A stretch of 13,533 bases of DNA from Clostridia bacterium (lineage in GTDB: Bacteria; Bacillota; Clostridia; Christensenellales; Aristaeellaceae). The stretch spans positions 1-13,533 of the forward strand of contig JAFWBZ010000201.1 in assembly GCA_017537105.1 (NCBI GenBank), in the 5' to 3' direction. The notes under the pieces were generated by a model. The model searched no databases. It had not been told where the DNA came from and saw only the letters and a program-made list of their open reading frames with translations. The translations under genes and the position numbers were made by a program. Shown piece after piece: positions 6,964 through 13,384 of the stretch (position 1 is the first letter of the stretch; each line of letters begins with the position of its first letter).

Positions 6964-8769
6964 ATGAGGCTGTTCAAAGGAAGCGCCGGAAGCGAAAGGG
7001 ACAACATCTCTGTCATGTTCCTTTCCACTTCCATCGCGCTCATCTTCACAGAGCTCACAGGGGTTGTCGCCGTCCTCATAGATTGAGCTGTCACCAGCCG
7101 GTTTCTGGGCGTGGGCGTGTATTCCGGCATTTCGCTTGTGAGGCCTTTCTCGAGCATCGTATTGCTGCTGGCGGGTTTTCTGTCTACGGGCTGCTCGATC
7201 GCCTGTTCGCGCATGATCGGCGCGGGGCAAAAGGATGCGGCAAACGAAACCTTCAACCTGGCGGTTGCGCTGTCCCTGCTGTTTTCAGCGGTGTTGATGG
7301 CGGCGTGCTTTGCGCTTCCCACCGCGCTGCTGACTGCCTGTGGGGTGCCGCTGAACAGATATCCGGAGCTGAATCCGCACATGTACGAATACTTGCGCGG
7401 CATGGCGATCGGCATCCCTGCACAGATGCTGATACAGGTCATCGGCCCTGTGCTGACGATGGACAACGGAAAGAAACTGTTCTCCATCTCGTCTGTCGTA
7501 CTGTGTGTGGCGGATATCGCAGGCGACCTGCTGAACGTCTTCGTCTTTCGCGCCGGGGCCTATGGCATGGGCCTCGCCACCTCGGTCGGATACCTGATCC
7601 AGCTGCTTATGCTGTGCGGCCACTTTATGAAAGGAGGACACGGCTTCCGATTCAGCGTGAAGGCCGTTAGTCCAAAGCGCTTTATGGGGCTCCTGTACAA
7701 CGGCACGCCGACATTTGTCAAGAAATTCGCGATGGCGTTAAGGGATGTCTTCCTCAACTACTTCAACGTCATGGTGGCGGTTTCCGCGGCGGCAATTGCG
7801 GCAAGAGGTATCCAGAGCGATCTCTTTTTATTCCTGTTCTGCATTTCCAACGGGCTCGGACAGGCGCTGGTTACGATGGTCGGCATCTATCACGGCGCAA
7901 AGGATATGAACGGGCTGTGCCGCCTGTATACCTATTCGCTGAAGATCGGCACGATTGCCTCGGTCATCGTGGGGGCGATCGTGTTTGTCACGGCGCCTCA
8001 GCTGATCAGCATCTACACCGACGAGCCCGAGGCGTTCGCCCTGGCGATTTTCAGCGTGCGCTGGATGTCGGTCGCGCTGTTGTTCGATACGTTGATCGTG
8101 TTGATCCAGCACTACCTGCAGGGCATCGGAAATCTGAAGCACGCCAACCTGTTGAGCTTCTGCGAGCGCATGGTCGTCCCGGTCGGCGCCGCGCTCGTGC
8201 TGGGCTTCTTCTTCGGCTCGAAGGGCATACTCGCCTCTGTGGCCGTCAGCAAAATCATACTGCTGCTGGGCGTGTTCGTCGGGGTCTGCATCCGAAACGG
8301 TGGTATTCCGCGGAGCTGGCGCGATTTCATGTTCCTCCCGAAGGACTTCGGCGGTGCGGAGACGGACAACCTGTATGCGCGGATCCAGACGATCGACGAT
8401 GCCATCCGGGAGAGCGAGCGCACCTGCGAATTCTGCCTTCAGCACGGTACGAGCAAAAGAATTGCGATGTTGATGGGTTTGTTCACGGAAGAAATGGCCG
8501 TGAATGTCGTGGAGCACAATGCCAAAAAACACAGGAAGCCGGCGTGCGTGGATTACAGGCTCTATGCGAACGGCGGGGACATCTGTTTCAGCATGATGGA
8601 CCTGCACGACCACTTTGATCCCACTCTGTTTTATGAGCTGCACAACACCGACAGTCCGGAAGGGCATATCGGGATCCGCATGGTCACGAAGATGGCAAAG
8701 GAAGTGCGGTATTTCAGCACTTTCAACAGCAACAACCTCATTGTAACCATGACCCGCGGAGAGGAATGA
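6964..8769 (+). pseudogene. MATE-family transporter fused to RsbW-like ATP-binding domain, interrupted by in-frame TGA
   Basis: Read through codon 41, this is a 601-codon protein. Residues 1-450 are a MATE-type (MatE) exporter with about 12 hydrophobic segments, including the opening NISVMFLSTSIALIFTELTG and SRFLGVGVYSGISL. Residues about 455-601 form a GHKL-type ATP-binding domain like anti-sigma kinases RsbW/SpoIIAB: N-box LFTEEMAVNVVEHN (E510..N514, H518), a degenerate G1-like DLHDHFDP, and a final GHIGIRMVTKMAKEVRYFS. ATG 6964 is preceded by GGAGGGG. Codon 41 (7084-7086) is TGA within the first helix-loop; GGA (Gly) is one base away and would give the family-like IDGAVTSRFLG. Frames on both sides agree, so only a base change is involved. 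GTG 7111 could start a 552-residue product lacking helix 1 but has no ribosome binding site. Transport substrate and any phosphorylation partner are unknown. The gene ends at a perfect hairpin convergent with the cyclase gene. Confidence 0.8.
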
Positions 8770-8772
8770 TGG

Positions 8773-8807
8773 GGCAGGAGGGCCTGTCGGATACAGGCCC
8801 TCCTGCC
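8773..8807. terminator. Perfect 15-bp hairpin between convergent genes
   Basis: GGCAGGAGGGCCTGT and its exact complement flank the 5-base loop CGGAT. It lies 3 bases after the transporter stop and 14 bases beyond the cyclase stop, so it serves both strands. T-tracts are weak on both sides (GCTTTCCTC on the plus strand), so it may act partly as an RNA-stabilising 3' end. Confidence 0.75.
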
Positions 8808-8821
8808 ATCGCTTTCCTCTA

Positions 8822-9601
8822 TTAGCGCTCTGCCGTCCCGCCACCTGCGCGGGGAATGAGCATGTGGCCGAAGCCGATCACGTTGTGCAGCAGGATTTCG
8901 TTTTGAATGCCCTTCGGCTTGACCTGGATTTCCCCGGCACAGTGGATTTGCACCGAAGAGCCGGCAGCCTGGAGCGTTTGCGTGGACACCAGGATCTGTC
9001 CCCCTGCGGTAAAGCCCTCAATGCGGGAAGCCAGATTGACGTTTCGACCGATCATGTCGTACTTGGTGCGTGTCTGGGAGCCGATGTTCCCGAGGATGGC
9101 TGAGCCGGTATGGATGCCGATCCCCATCGATATTTCGGGATAGCCCTGAGATTGATTCCATGCATTGACGGCGGTCATGCGGCGCTGCATCGCAACGGCG
9201 CAGGCCACCGCGTCGCCGGAGGCGGTCTCGTTGGGGCGCGGCGCTCCGAATACGACGACGATCGCATCGCCGACGAATTCCAGGATATTGCCCATCCACG
9301 CGTTGATGATCTCGATCATCTCTTCAAAGTAGTGGTTCAGCATTCGGATAAAATCCGCGGAGCGCATTTGCTCGGAGAGCTCCGTTGAGCCCCGCAGATC
9401 GGTGAACATCATCGTAACGACCCGGCGCTGTCCCCCGATCATGAGGTGATCCTTCTGCGCGAGGATTTCTTCCAGGACCTCGTCCGTCAGGTATCGGCCA
9501 AAGGTGTCATGAATGAACGCATCGCGTTGACGGAGCGTTTCCTTCAATGCCGCGTTTTCCTCTTCCAGTTCCCGGATCTTCGCCAACAGTTCATCGTTCA
9601 C
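8822..9601 (-). CDS. Class III adenylate/guanylate cyclase
   Basis: This 259-residue soluble cyclase makes cAMP or cGMP from the NTP as a homodimer. Residues 1-50 form a charged coiled coil (KIRELEEENAALKETLRQRD) leading into FGRYLTDEV, the usual linker before the catalytic domain. The catalytic domain (about 60-240) has both metal aspartates (D68 in MFTDLRGST, D112 in FVGDAI) and the transition-state pair N189/R193 in GRNVNLASR, so it should be active. At the purine-selecting positions it carries E108 (EFVGDA), where adenylate cyclases usually have Lys, and D182 (KYDMIG), the adenine-type Asp. Substrate is therefore uncertain. There is no membrane or sensor domain. I place the start at GTG 9601, which overlaps the stop of the upstream hydrolase gene (GTGA) and begins the coiled coil; a longer open frame exists but reads through that gene. 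Co-transcribed and coupled with 9598-10395. Confidence 0.9.
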   Translation of the reverse strand: MNDELLAKIRELEEENAALKETLRQRDAFIHDTFGRYLTDEVLEEILAQKDHLMIGGQRRVVTMMFTDLRGSTELSEQMRSADFIRMLNHYFEEMIEIINAWMGNILEFVGDAIVVVFGAPRPNETASGDAVACAVAMQRRMTAVNAWNQSQGYPEISMGIGIHTGSAILGNIGSQTRTKYDMIGRNVNLASRIEGFTAGGQILVSTQTLQAAGSSVQIHCAGEIQVKPKGIQNEILLHNVIGFGHMLIPRAGGGTAER

Positions 9602-10395
9602 AGGACGATCACCATTCCTTCCCGTGCAAACGTCACGTCTTCGCGGTTGATCTGCGACTCCCTCGCCCGCAAAATGCGGTCGGTGCTCTGAGGATCGTGG
9701 TGCACGATCAAGAGACGCCTGGCCCCGCACTTTTCCATCAGGGCGATGCCTGCCTCCGCCGTCGAGTGCCCGTGCCCAGTCTTCTGCGCATACGCTTCGG
9801 GTGTGAACTGCCCGTCATAGAGCAGCAGGTCTGCGCCCTGTGCAAAGTCGGCCATGGCGGGGAACTGCGCGGCATCATGCTCGTAGTCCGACAAATACAC
9901 CATGCATTTTCCGCGGAAGCGCAGCCGCATCGCCTTGCATCCGCCCGGGTGATTTCCCTCGATCCCGTCAACCTGAACCTCTCCCACGCGCAGCGGAAAA
10001 GAGAGGGGGAGGATGCGCAGATCCCCCGTGTAATCCGCCAGGCTCAACGGCCAGTAGGGCACAGAATACAGGTGGTCAAGCAGGGCCCTCGCATTCTCGC
10101 CCTGCCGGACCGGGACGTACAGCAGCGTCTCCTTGCCGGGTGCAGAGAAGCGGGGATACATCCCCAGGCCGAGAATGTGGTCCAGGTGCAGATGGCTCAA
10201 CAGTATGACCGGCGTTCGCGGGAAGTCGGTCGGAGCGTGGAGCAGCCCGTTTCCGGCGTCCAGGAAGATGTTCTCCTCTCCCGCCCGTATCCAGTAACAG
10301 GAAGTGGAGCCGCCAAAGACAGCATATTGCGCGCCTCCTACCGCCATGGAGCCGCGCGATCCCAAAACGGTGAGTTGAAACTCCGGATCGTGCAT
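9598..10395 (-). CDS. Metallo-beta-lactamase-fold hydrolase, possible cyclic-nucleotide phosphodiesterase
   Basis: This 265-residue enzyme has the complete two-metal site: LLSHLHLDHILGL (H68, H70, D72, H73), H149 in EGNHPGG, D170 in VYLSDYEHD and H232 in IVHHDP. The N-terminal LGSRGSMAVGGAQYAVFGGS and the second His cluster TGHGHST (207-212) place it with the PhnP/RNase Z-like and class II phosphodiesterase-like branch (COG1235 style), which act on phosphodiesters rather than beta-lactams. A cNMP substrate is suggested by its four-base overlap with the cyclase gene, not by sequence alone. ATG 10395 follows GGGAGGG at a good distance; the open frame runs further upstream but that part is intergenic and contains the promoter at 10481-10509. 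It is the first gene of the minus-strand operon. Alternatives are nuclease or cyclic-dinucleotide hydrolase. Confidence 0.85.
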   Translation of the reverse strand: MHDPEFQLTVLGSRGSMAVGGAQYAVFGGSTSCYWIRAGEENIFLDAGNGLLHAPTDFPRTPVILLSHLHLDHILGLGMYPRFSAPGKETLLYVPVRQGENARALLDHLYSVPYWPLSLADYTGDLRILPLSFPLRVGEVQVDGIEGNHPGGCKAMRLRFRGKCMVYLSDYEHDAAQFPAMADFAQGADLLLYDGQFTPEAYAQKTGHGHSTAEAGIALMEKCGARRLLIVHHDPQSTDRILRARESQINREDVTFAREGMVIVL

Positions 10396-10480
10396 ACGTA
10401 CCCTCCCGAAACAGCGCTTCGATCTGACTTTGGCGCCCTGTGCCGCATCCTTCGGCCTCTCCGACGAGGCCTCCCTTGTG

Positions 10481-10509
10481 ATTATACTCCCTTTTGGAAA
10501 GACAATCAA
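10481..10509 (-). promoter_or_regulatory. Promoter of the hydrolase-cyclase operon
   Basis: On the minus strand TTGATT, a 17-bp spacer and a perfect TATAAT give a start near 10474, about 80 bases before ATG 10395. The 409-base divergent gap (10396-10804) holds this promoter and its opposite at 10711-10739. The 200 bases between them are GC-rich and show no clear CRP-like TGTGA-N6-TCACA site. Confidence 0.75.
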
Positions 10510-10710
10510 CCGCGGCCGTGCAAAAGTGACTCTGCACAGGCATGCGCGGTCTGCCGTGCTGCGGCCGCACTCGCGCGCGGACAAAGGCCTGTCGCTGGAT
10601 CCGGCGGGAATCCGTCGCATGCTGCCCTTTGCAGCGCCTTCCGTCCCGGGCATCGATGGGAAAAATGCAGCCGTTCGAGAAAAAAGATGCATCAATCCAC
10701 AGATTACAAC

Positions 10711-10739
10711 TTGCCAGAATCGGACTTATACTATATAAT
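10711..10739 (+). promoter_or_regulatory. Promoter of the two cNMP-binding genes
   Basis: TTGCCA, a 17-bp spacer and a perfect TATAAT. The start is near 10746, giving a leader of about 58 bases to ATG 10805. The similar strength and spacing of the two divergent promoters suggests both operons are expressed together at a basal level. Confidence 0.78.
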
Positions 10740-10804
10740 GTCAGTATTGTATGCAGGATGTCAAATCAACGTGATGAAGCGCAGGGCAAAAGGAGGAATT
10801 GAAT

Positions 10805-11272
10805 ATGGCGGACATCAGGGTATTCCCGCGAGGCACGGTCATTTTTCGGCAGGGTGATCCTGGCGATTGTTTGTATTGCATTCAGAGCGGGCGGGTCGGC
10901 GTGTTCGACGACTACGGCGGGCCGACCGAGAAAAAGCTCGCCGATTTGGTCACGGGGGACCTGTTCGGAGAAATGAGTCTGCTCGATCACGCGGCGCGTT
11001 CGGCAACGGTGGTCACCCTGGAGGATGAAACCGCGCTTCAGAGAATCTCCGAGGATGACTTCTATGCGTTCTTTGAAAATTCCCCGGAGACGGTATTTGA
11101 TCTGACGAAGCAGATGTGCCATCGCCTCCGCATGACGACCAGGAGCTATGCAGACGCCTGCCATACGGTATATGAGACGGTGGAAGCCGAGAAGGCGGGT
11201 CAGGACAAGAGCGACAGCCTTCTGGATCGCATCAGGGAGCTGCGTCTGGCCTATCTGGCGTCAATAAAGTGA
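10805..11272 (+). CDS. Stand-alone cyclic-nucleotide-binding protein 1
   Basis: This 155-residue soluble protein is a single CNB (CRP-like) beta-roll. It opens with FPRGTVIFRQGDPGDCLYCI (7-26), the standard first strands. The phosphate-binding cassette GDLFGEMSLLDHAARSATV (51-69) keeps both key residues, E56 for the ribose 2'-OH and R65 for the cyclic phosphate, so ligand binding is likely. After the domain come helices with KQMCHRLRMTTRSYADACHT and a charged tail; there is no winged-helix DNA-binding domain, kinase or channel. It must therefore act by protein contact or as a cNMP buffer. ATG 10805 has AGGAGG at 8 bases; an in-frame TTG at 10799 is too close to that site. The second receptor gene starts 17 bases after the stop and is clearly related, so the pair probably arose by duplication. 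Confidence 0.9.
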   Translation: MADIRVFPRGTVIFRQGDPGDCLYCIQSGRVGVFDDYGGPTEKKLADLVTGDLFGEMSLLDHAARSATVVTLEDETALQRISEDDFYAFFENSPETVFDLTKQMCHRLRMTTRSYADACHTVYETVEAEKAGQDKSDSLLDRIRELRLAYLASIK

Positions 11273-11289
11273 TCAAGGAGGGAAGAACG

Positions 11290-11766
11290 ATGAAAACCTT
11301 GACATTCGATCGGGATCAGGTCATTTTTCAGGAGGGAACCTACGGAAATACCATGTATGACATCGTCAGCGGCAAGGTTGGCGTATACATGAATTATAAG
11401 ACGGGCGAGGAAAAGCAGCTGGCGGAGATGGGAAACAGCGAAGTGTTCGGCGAAATGGGCATGATCGAAGTCTATCCGCGCTCTGCCACGGCGGTCGCCC
11501 TGGAGGACGGCACCGTTCTCGCCGAGATCACAGAGGCCGAGCTGTCCCAGTATTTCAAGGACAAGCCGGAGAAGATTCTGAAGCTTCTGCGGCTGTTGAG
11601 CCAGCGGATACGCGAAACAGACAAGAAATATCTCGATGTCTGCCGGACGGTGTATGAAAGCAATCTGGAGAAAAAGGAAAGCGTCCCGAAGGATGCGCTG
11701 ATCAATGCTGAGCTGGAGATGATTTGTCGGGAATACAACCGCTTTAATTCGCTTTGGCTGAATTGA
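11290..11766 (+). CDS. Stand-alone cyclic-nucleotide-binding protein 2
   Basis: This 158-residue paralog of the preceding protein also consists of one CNB domain: FDRDQVIFQEGTYGNTMYDI (6-25), then the cassette EVFGEMGMIEVYPRSATAVA (51-70) with E55 and R64 intact. The following helices include LLRLLSQRIRETDKKYLDVCRTVYE (99-123), close to the equivalent part of protein 1, and a different C-terminal tail ending in WLN. No output domain is attached. ATG 11290 has GGAGG at 8 bases; the in-frame GTG at 11269 overlaps the previous stop but lies before that site. The shared dimer-type helix makes homo- or heterodimerisation between the two proteins plausible. The different tails suggest different partners. 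A terminator follows at 11829-11869. Confidence 0.9.
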   Translation: MKTLTFDRDQVIFQEGTYGNTMYDIVSGKVGVYMNYKTGEEKQLAEMGNSEVFGEMGMIEVYPRSATAVALEDGTVLAEITEAELSQYFKDKPEKILKLLRLLSQRIRETDKKYLDVCRTVYESNLEKKESVPKDALINAELEMICREYNRFNSLWLN

Positions 11767-11828
11767 ACGCTACAGCGGGGGCGTGGGCAGAAATGCCCCG
11801 AGGCGCTACGGACGGCGCAGACAGCACG

Positions 11829-11869
11829 GGAGGCCGGTACATCCATTCAGGATCTACCGGTCTCCTTTT
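11829..11869 (+). terminator. Terminator of the cNMP-binding operon
   Basis: GGAGGCCGGTA pairs over 11 bp (one wobble) with TACCGGTCTCC; ATCC/GGAT extends the stem inside, and TTTT follows. It lies 63 bases after the stop of the second receptor gene. Confidence 0.85.
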
Positions 11870-11905
11870 CGTATGATGCAGACCCGTTCCGCCCTGCTTC
11901 AGGGG

Positions 11906-12108
11906 AGTTGTCGCCGCAGGCAACTTTGCCTCTGGCAAAGTTGGTTTGGCTTACAGCCAAACTGCCGACGGCTCAAATCGGAGACAAAAGGCGCGGCACC
12001 GGAGTCGGTGACTGAGAGGTCGTTATTCCTCAGGAAAACGTGAAGAGCCATAGTTTTTGGTGCTTTGTTTTTTCGCAAGTATGCCCCGATGCATTCGCAC
12101 CGAGGCAT
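11906..12108. other. Dense chain of hairpins, candidate structured RNA or small dispersed element
   Basis: The gap between terminator and hydrolase gene contains successive inverted repeats. AGTTGTC/GGCAACT lies at 11906-11925. The perfect 10-bp CAACTTTGCC-TCT-GGCAAAGTTG (11921-11943) shares its left arm with the first. The perfect 8-bp GTTTGGCT-TAC-AGCCAAAC follows at 11944-11962. Then come CACCG-GAGT-CGGTG (11997-12010), CTGAG/CTCAG (12012-12033) and ATGCCCCG/CGAGGCAT (12081-12108, one mismatch), with T-runs TTTTT and TTTTTT between the last two. Overlap of the first two stems would make them mutually exclusive. No protein-like frame is convincing on either strand. I do not recognise an Rfam family. 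Confidence 0.5.
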
Positions 12109-12173
12109 CTGCCTGAAGCCCCTGTTGAACCAATGCCTGTTCAGTGGATTCACTGGAGCGTCCGCTCTTCCGT

Positions 12174-12938
12174 TCAAACGCTGCCGTTCATTGCCAGGAT
12201 CAGCTCGCTTGCCATCAGGCCAGGCCTCAATGCCGCCAGCCCGCCGTGACCGACGTTCTCAAACACCTTGAAGACGGTCTGGGGCAGGCGCTTCCGGATA
12301 TAGGCGATGTCGGCTTTCCGGGCCTTCTCTTCCGCCTTCGCGTACCAGTATTCGATGTGATCGCAATTCGTCGTGACGGGATTCGGCATCGCATAATTGT
12401 TGCAGGAATCGAAGGTGCGCCATATCGTCTTTGCGCTGGCGTGCTTCAGCACCTTCGCAATGTATTGCAGGTCCTCCTCGGAATACGCATCCGTGGAGAA
12501 GGCCTTTTCCAGCACCTTCAGCCCGCCGGCTTTGCCCATGTAGATCAGCAGGAAGTCCCTGACGGCGATCAACCGCGTCACGATCCATGGCAACGGATAG
12601 GGGGTGATGCCGCCGTCGATGACCGCGCTGCGCACCTTCACCCTCCCGTCGGCGAGGAATCGGGCGACAATGGAACCGCCCATCGAACAGCCGTAGAGGC
12701 AGGCGATTTCGGAATGACCCTGTGCGGTCAGCCAGTCCGCGAGTTCCGCCGCAATCTGCTCCACGCTGGTGAAGTCCGTTGTATCATCAGGGTCATAGCC
12801 GGGAAGCGCGGGAATGACCAGGTGGCAGCGATCCTGCATCAGCGGGATGACGTATTCAAAATAATCCCACATCACGAGGGAGGGATGGATCAGGACGACC
12901 ACATCGCCGTTGCCCTGTCCGAATTCATGAATGGTCAT
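12174..12938 (-). CDS. Alpha/beta-fold hydrolase
   Basis: This 254-residue cytoplasmic hydrolase has the oxyanion strand VVVLIHPS (13-20), the nucleophile elbow LYGCSMGGS (81-89) with Ser85, and the catalytic His231 in ENVGHGGLA. The acid is likely among the residues of NCDHIEYWYAKAEE (191-204), as in related hydrolases where a Glu or Asp sits after this strand. A lid segment rich in hydrophobic residues (about 113-180) covers the site. Ester or lactone hydrolysis is likely but the substrate cannot be told. The start is ATG 12938, about 28 bases downstream of the predicted transcription start, with GGGAG 12 bases upstream. The gene is transcribed away from the membrane protein at 13385, and the two promoters carry the same operator-like box, so they are probably co-regulated. 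Confidence 0.88.
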   Translation of the reverse strand: MTIHEFGQGNGDVVVLIHPSLVMWDYFEYVIPLMQDRCHLVIPALPGYDPDDTTDFTSVEQIAAELADWLTAQGHSEIACLYGCSMGGSIVARFLADGRVKVRSAVIDGGITPYPLPWIVTRLIAVRDFLLIYMGKAGGLKVLEKAFSTDAYSEEDLQYIAKVLKHASAKTIWRTFDSCNNYAMPNPVTTNCDHIEYWYAKAEEKARKADIAYIRKRLPQTVFKVFENVGHGGLAALRPGLMASELILAMNGSV

Positions 12939-12963
12939 TTGTTTTCCATACTCCCACTACAAA

Positions 12964-12979
12964 GTTAGTTATATATTAC
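12964..12979 (+). promoter_or_regulatory. Operator-like box, copy 1
   Basis: GTTAGTTATATATTAC covers the -10 and start site of the minus-strand promoter. It matches copy 2, read on the opposite strand, at 12 of 16 positions, with the ends GTTAGTT and TTAC identical. The position fits a repressor site. Confidence 0.45.
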
Positions 12980-13001
12980 TGCTGCAATGTGAAGAATGCA
13001 A
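12973..13001 (-). promoter_or_regulatory. Promoter of the alpha/beta hydrolase gene
   Basis: On the minus strand TTGCAT, a 17-bp spacer and TAATAT put the start near 12966, with a leader of about 28 bases. The -10 is overlapped by box copy 1. Confidence 0.5.
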
Positions 13002-13050
13002 TCCCCAAATTGTTTTTCAGGACGGTGTGTTAACAATCATCATCGGCATC

Positions 13051-13079
13051 TTGCCAATGCGACAACCTTGCGCTATAAT
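13051..13079 (+). promoter_or_regulatory. Divergent promoter toward the membrane protein gene
   Basis: TTGCCA, a 17-bp spacer and a perfect TATAAT, with the start near 13086. It has the same -35 and -10 hexamers as the promoter of the cNMP-binding operon. Box copy 2 sits on the start site. Confidence 0.75.
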
Positions 13080-13080
13080 A

Positions 13081-13096
13081 GTAAGTGAAAACTAAC
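13081..13096 (-). promoter_or_regulatory. Operator-like box, copy 2 (inverted)
   Basis: Read on the minus strand this is GTTAGTTTTCACTTAC, inverted relative to copy 1. It covers the predicted start of the plus-strand promoter. The two copies are about 117 bases apart and face each other symmetrically across the divergent region. Confidence 0.45.
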
Positions 13097-13384
13097 ATAT
13101 TCTTCGCCCATCATACACGGCGCTATGGATGAACGATTGTGCAGCGGGCGATTCTTTATGGGCATGGGTTAGCTTAATCTAATATAGAATCAGACACGTT
13201 CAGCCCGGACATCCCCGCTGCGGCGATATGGCGACGGAGTCAAAGGCATTGGAGCAGACCGAAGCGTTCATGGGGGGCGCGGCGCGATGAAAAAGCGGGG
13301 TCATCTGCAGATCCACAAAGGACTTTGGGATCTATACTCTGTTCTGAAGAGATCACAAGCAAGGAAAAGGAGCGAAGTAGGGAA
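13097..13384 (+). other. Long leader of the membrane protein gene with a second palindrome and tiny open frames
   Basis: About 300 bases separate the promoter from ATG 13385. The stretch holds the near-palindrome TTAGCTTAATCTAA (13169-13182; 12 of 14 positions symmetric), whose ends resemble DtxR-type half sites. Two tiny frames, 13228-13290 (20 aa) and 13287-13388 (33 aa), are each joined to the next by an ATGA overlap. Neither resembles a known family, and only the second has a possible site (GGGGGG) upstream. They may be remnants of a lost gene. Confidence 0.3.

Noticed and set aside
1887..7086. Alternative genetic code (TAG = Gln, TGA = Gly or Trp)
   Set aside because: Intact genes in the window end at TAG (6721-6723) and at TGA (850-852, 3950-3952, 4642-4644, 8767-8769), so both codons work as stops.
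9602..9730. Longer cyclase start at 9730
   Set aside because: That extension is antisense-like Arg-rich sequence inside the coding region of the hydrolase; GTG 9601 with the GTGA overlap fits better.
10396..10804. CRP-type operator between the divergent cNMP operons
   Set aside because: Only a single TGTGA half site (10477-10481) is visible, without a matching TCACA at 6-base spacing.
11997..12010. CACCG-GAGT-CGGTG resembles the last hairpin of Cas9 tracrRNA
   Set aside because: The match is a 5-bp stem only; there is no anti-repeat, CRISPR array or cas gene nearby.
11899..12177. Minus-strand 92-codon frame in the structured gap
   Set aside because: Composition is rich in Cys, Arg and Asn and follows the hairpins; it looks like a translated structured element rather than a protein gene.
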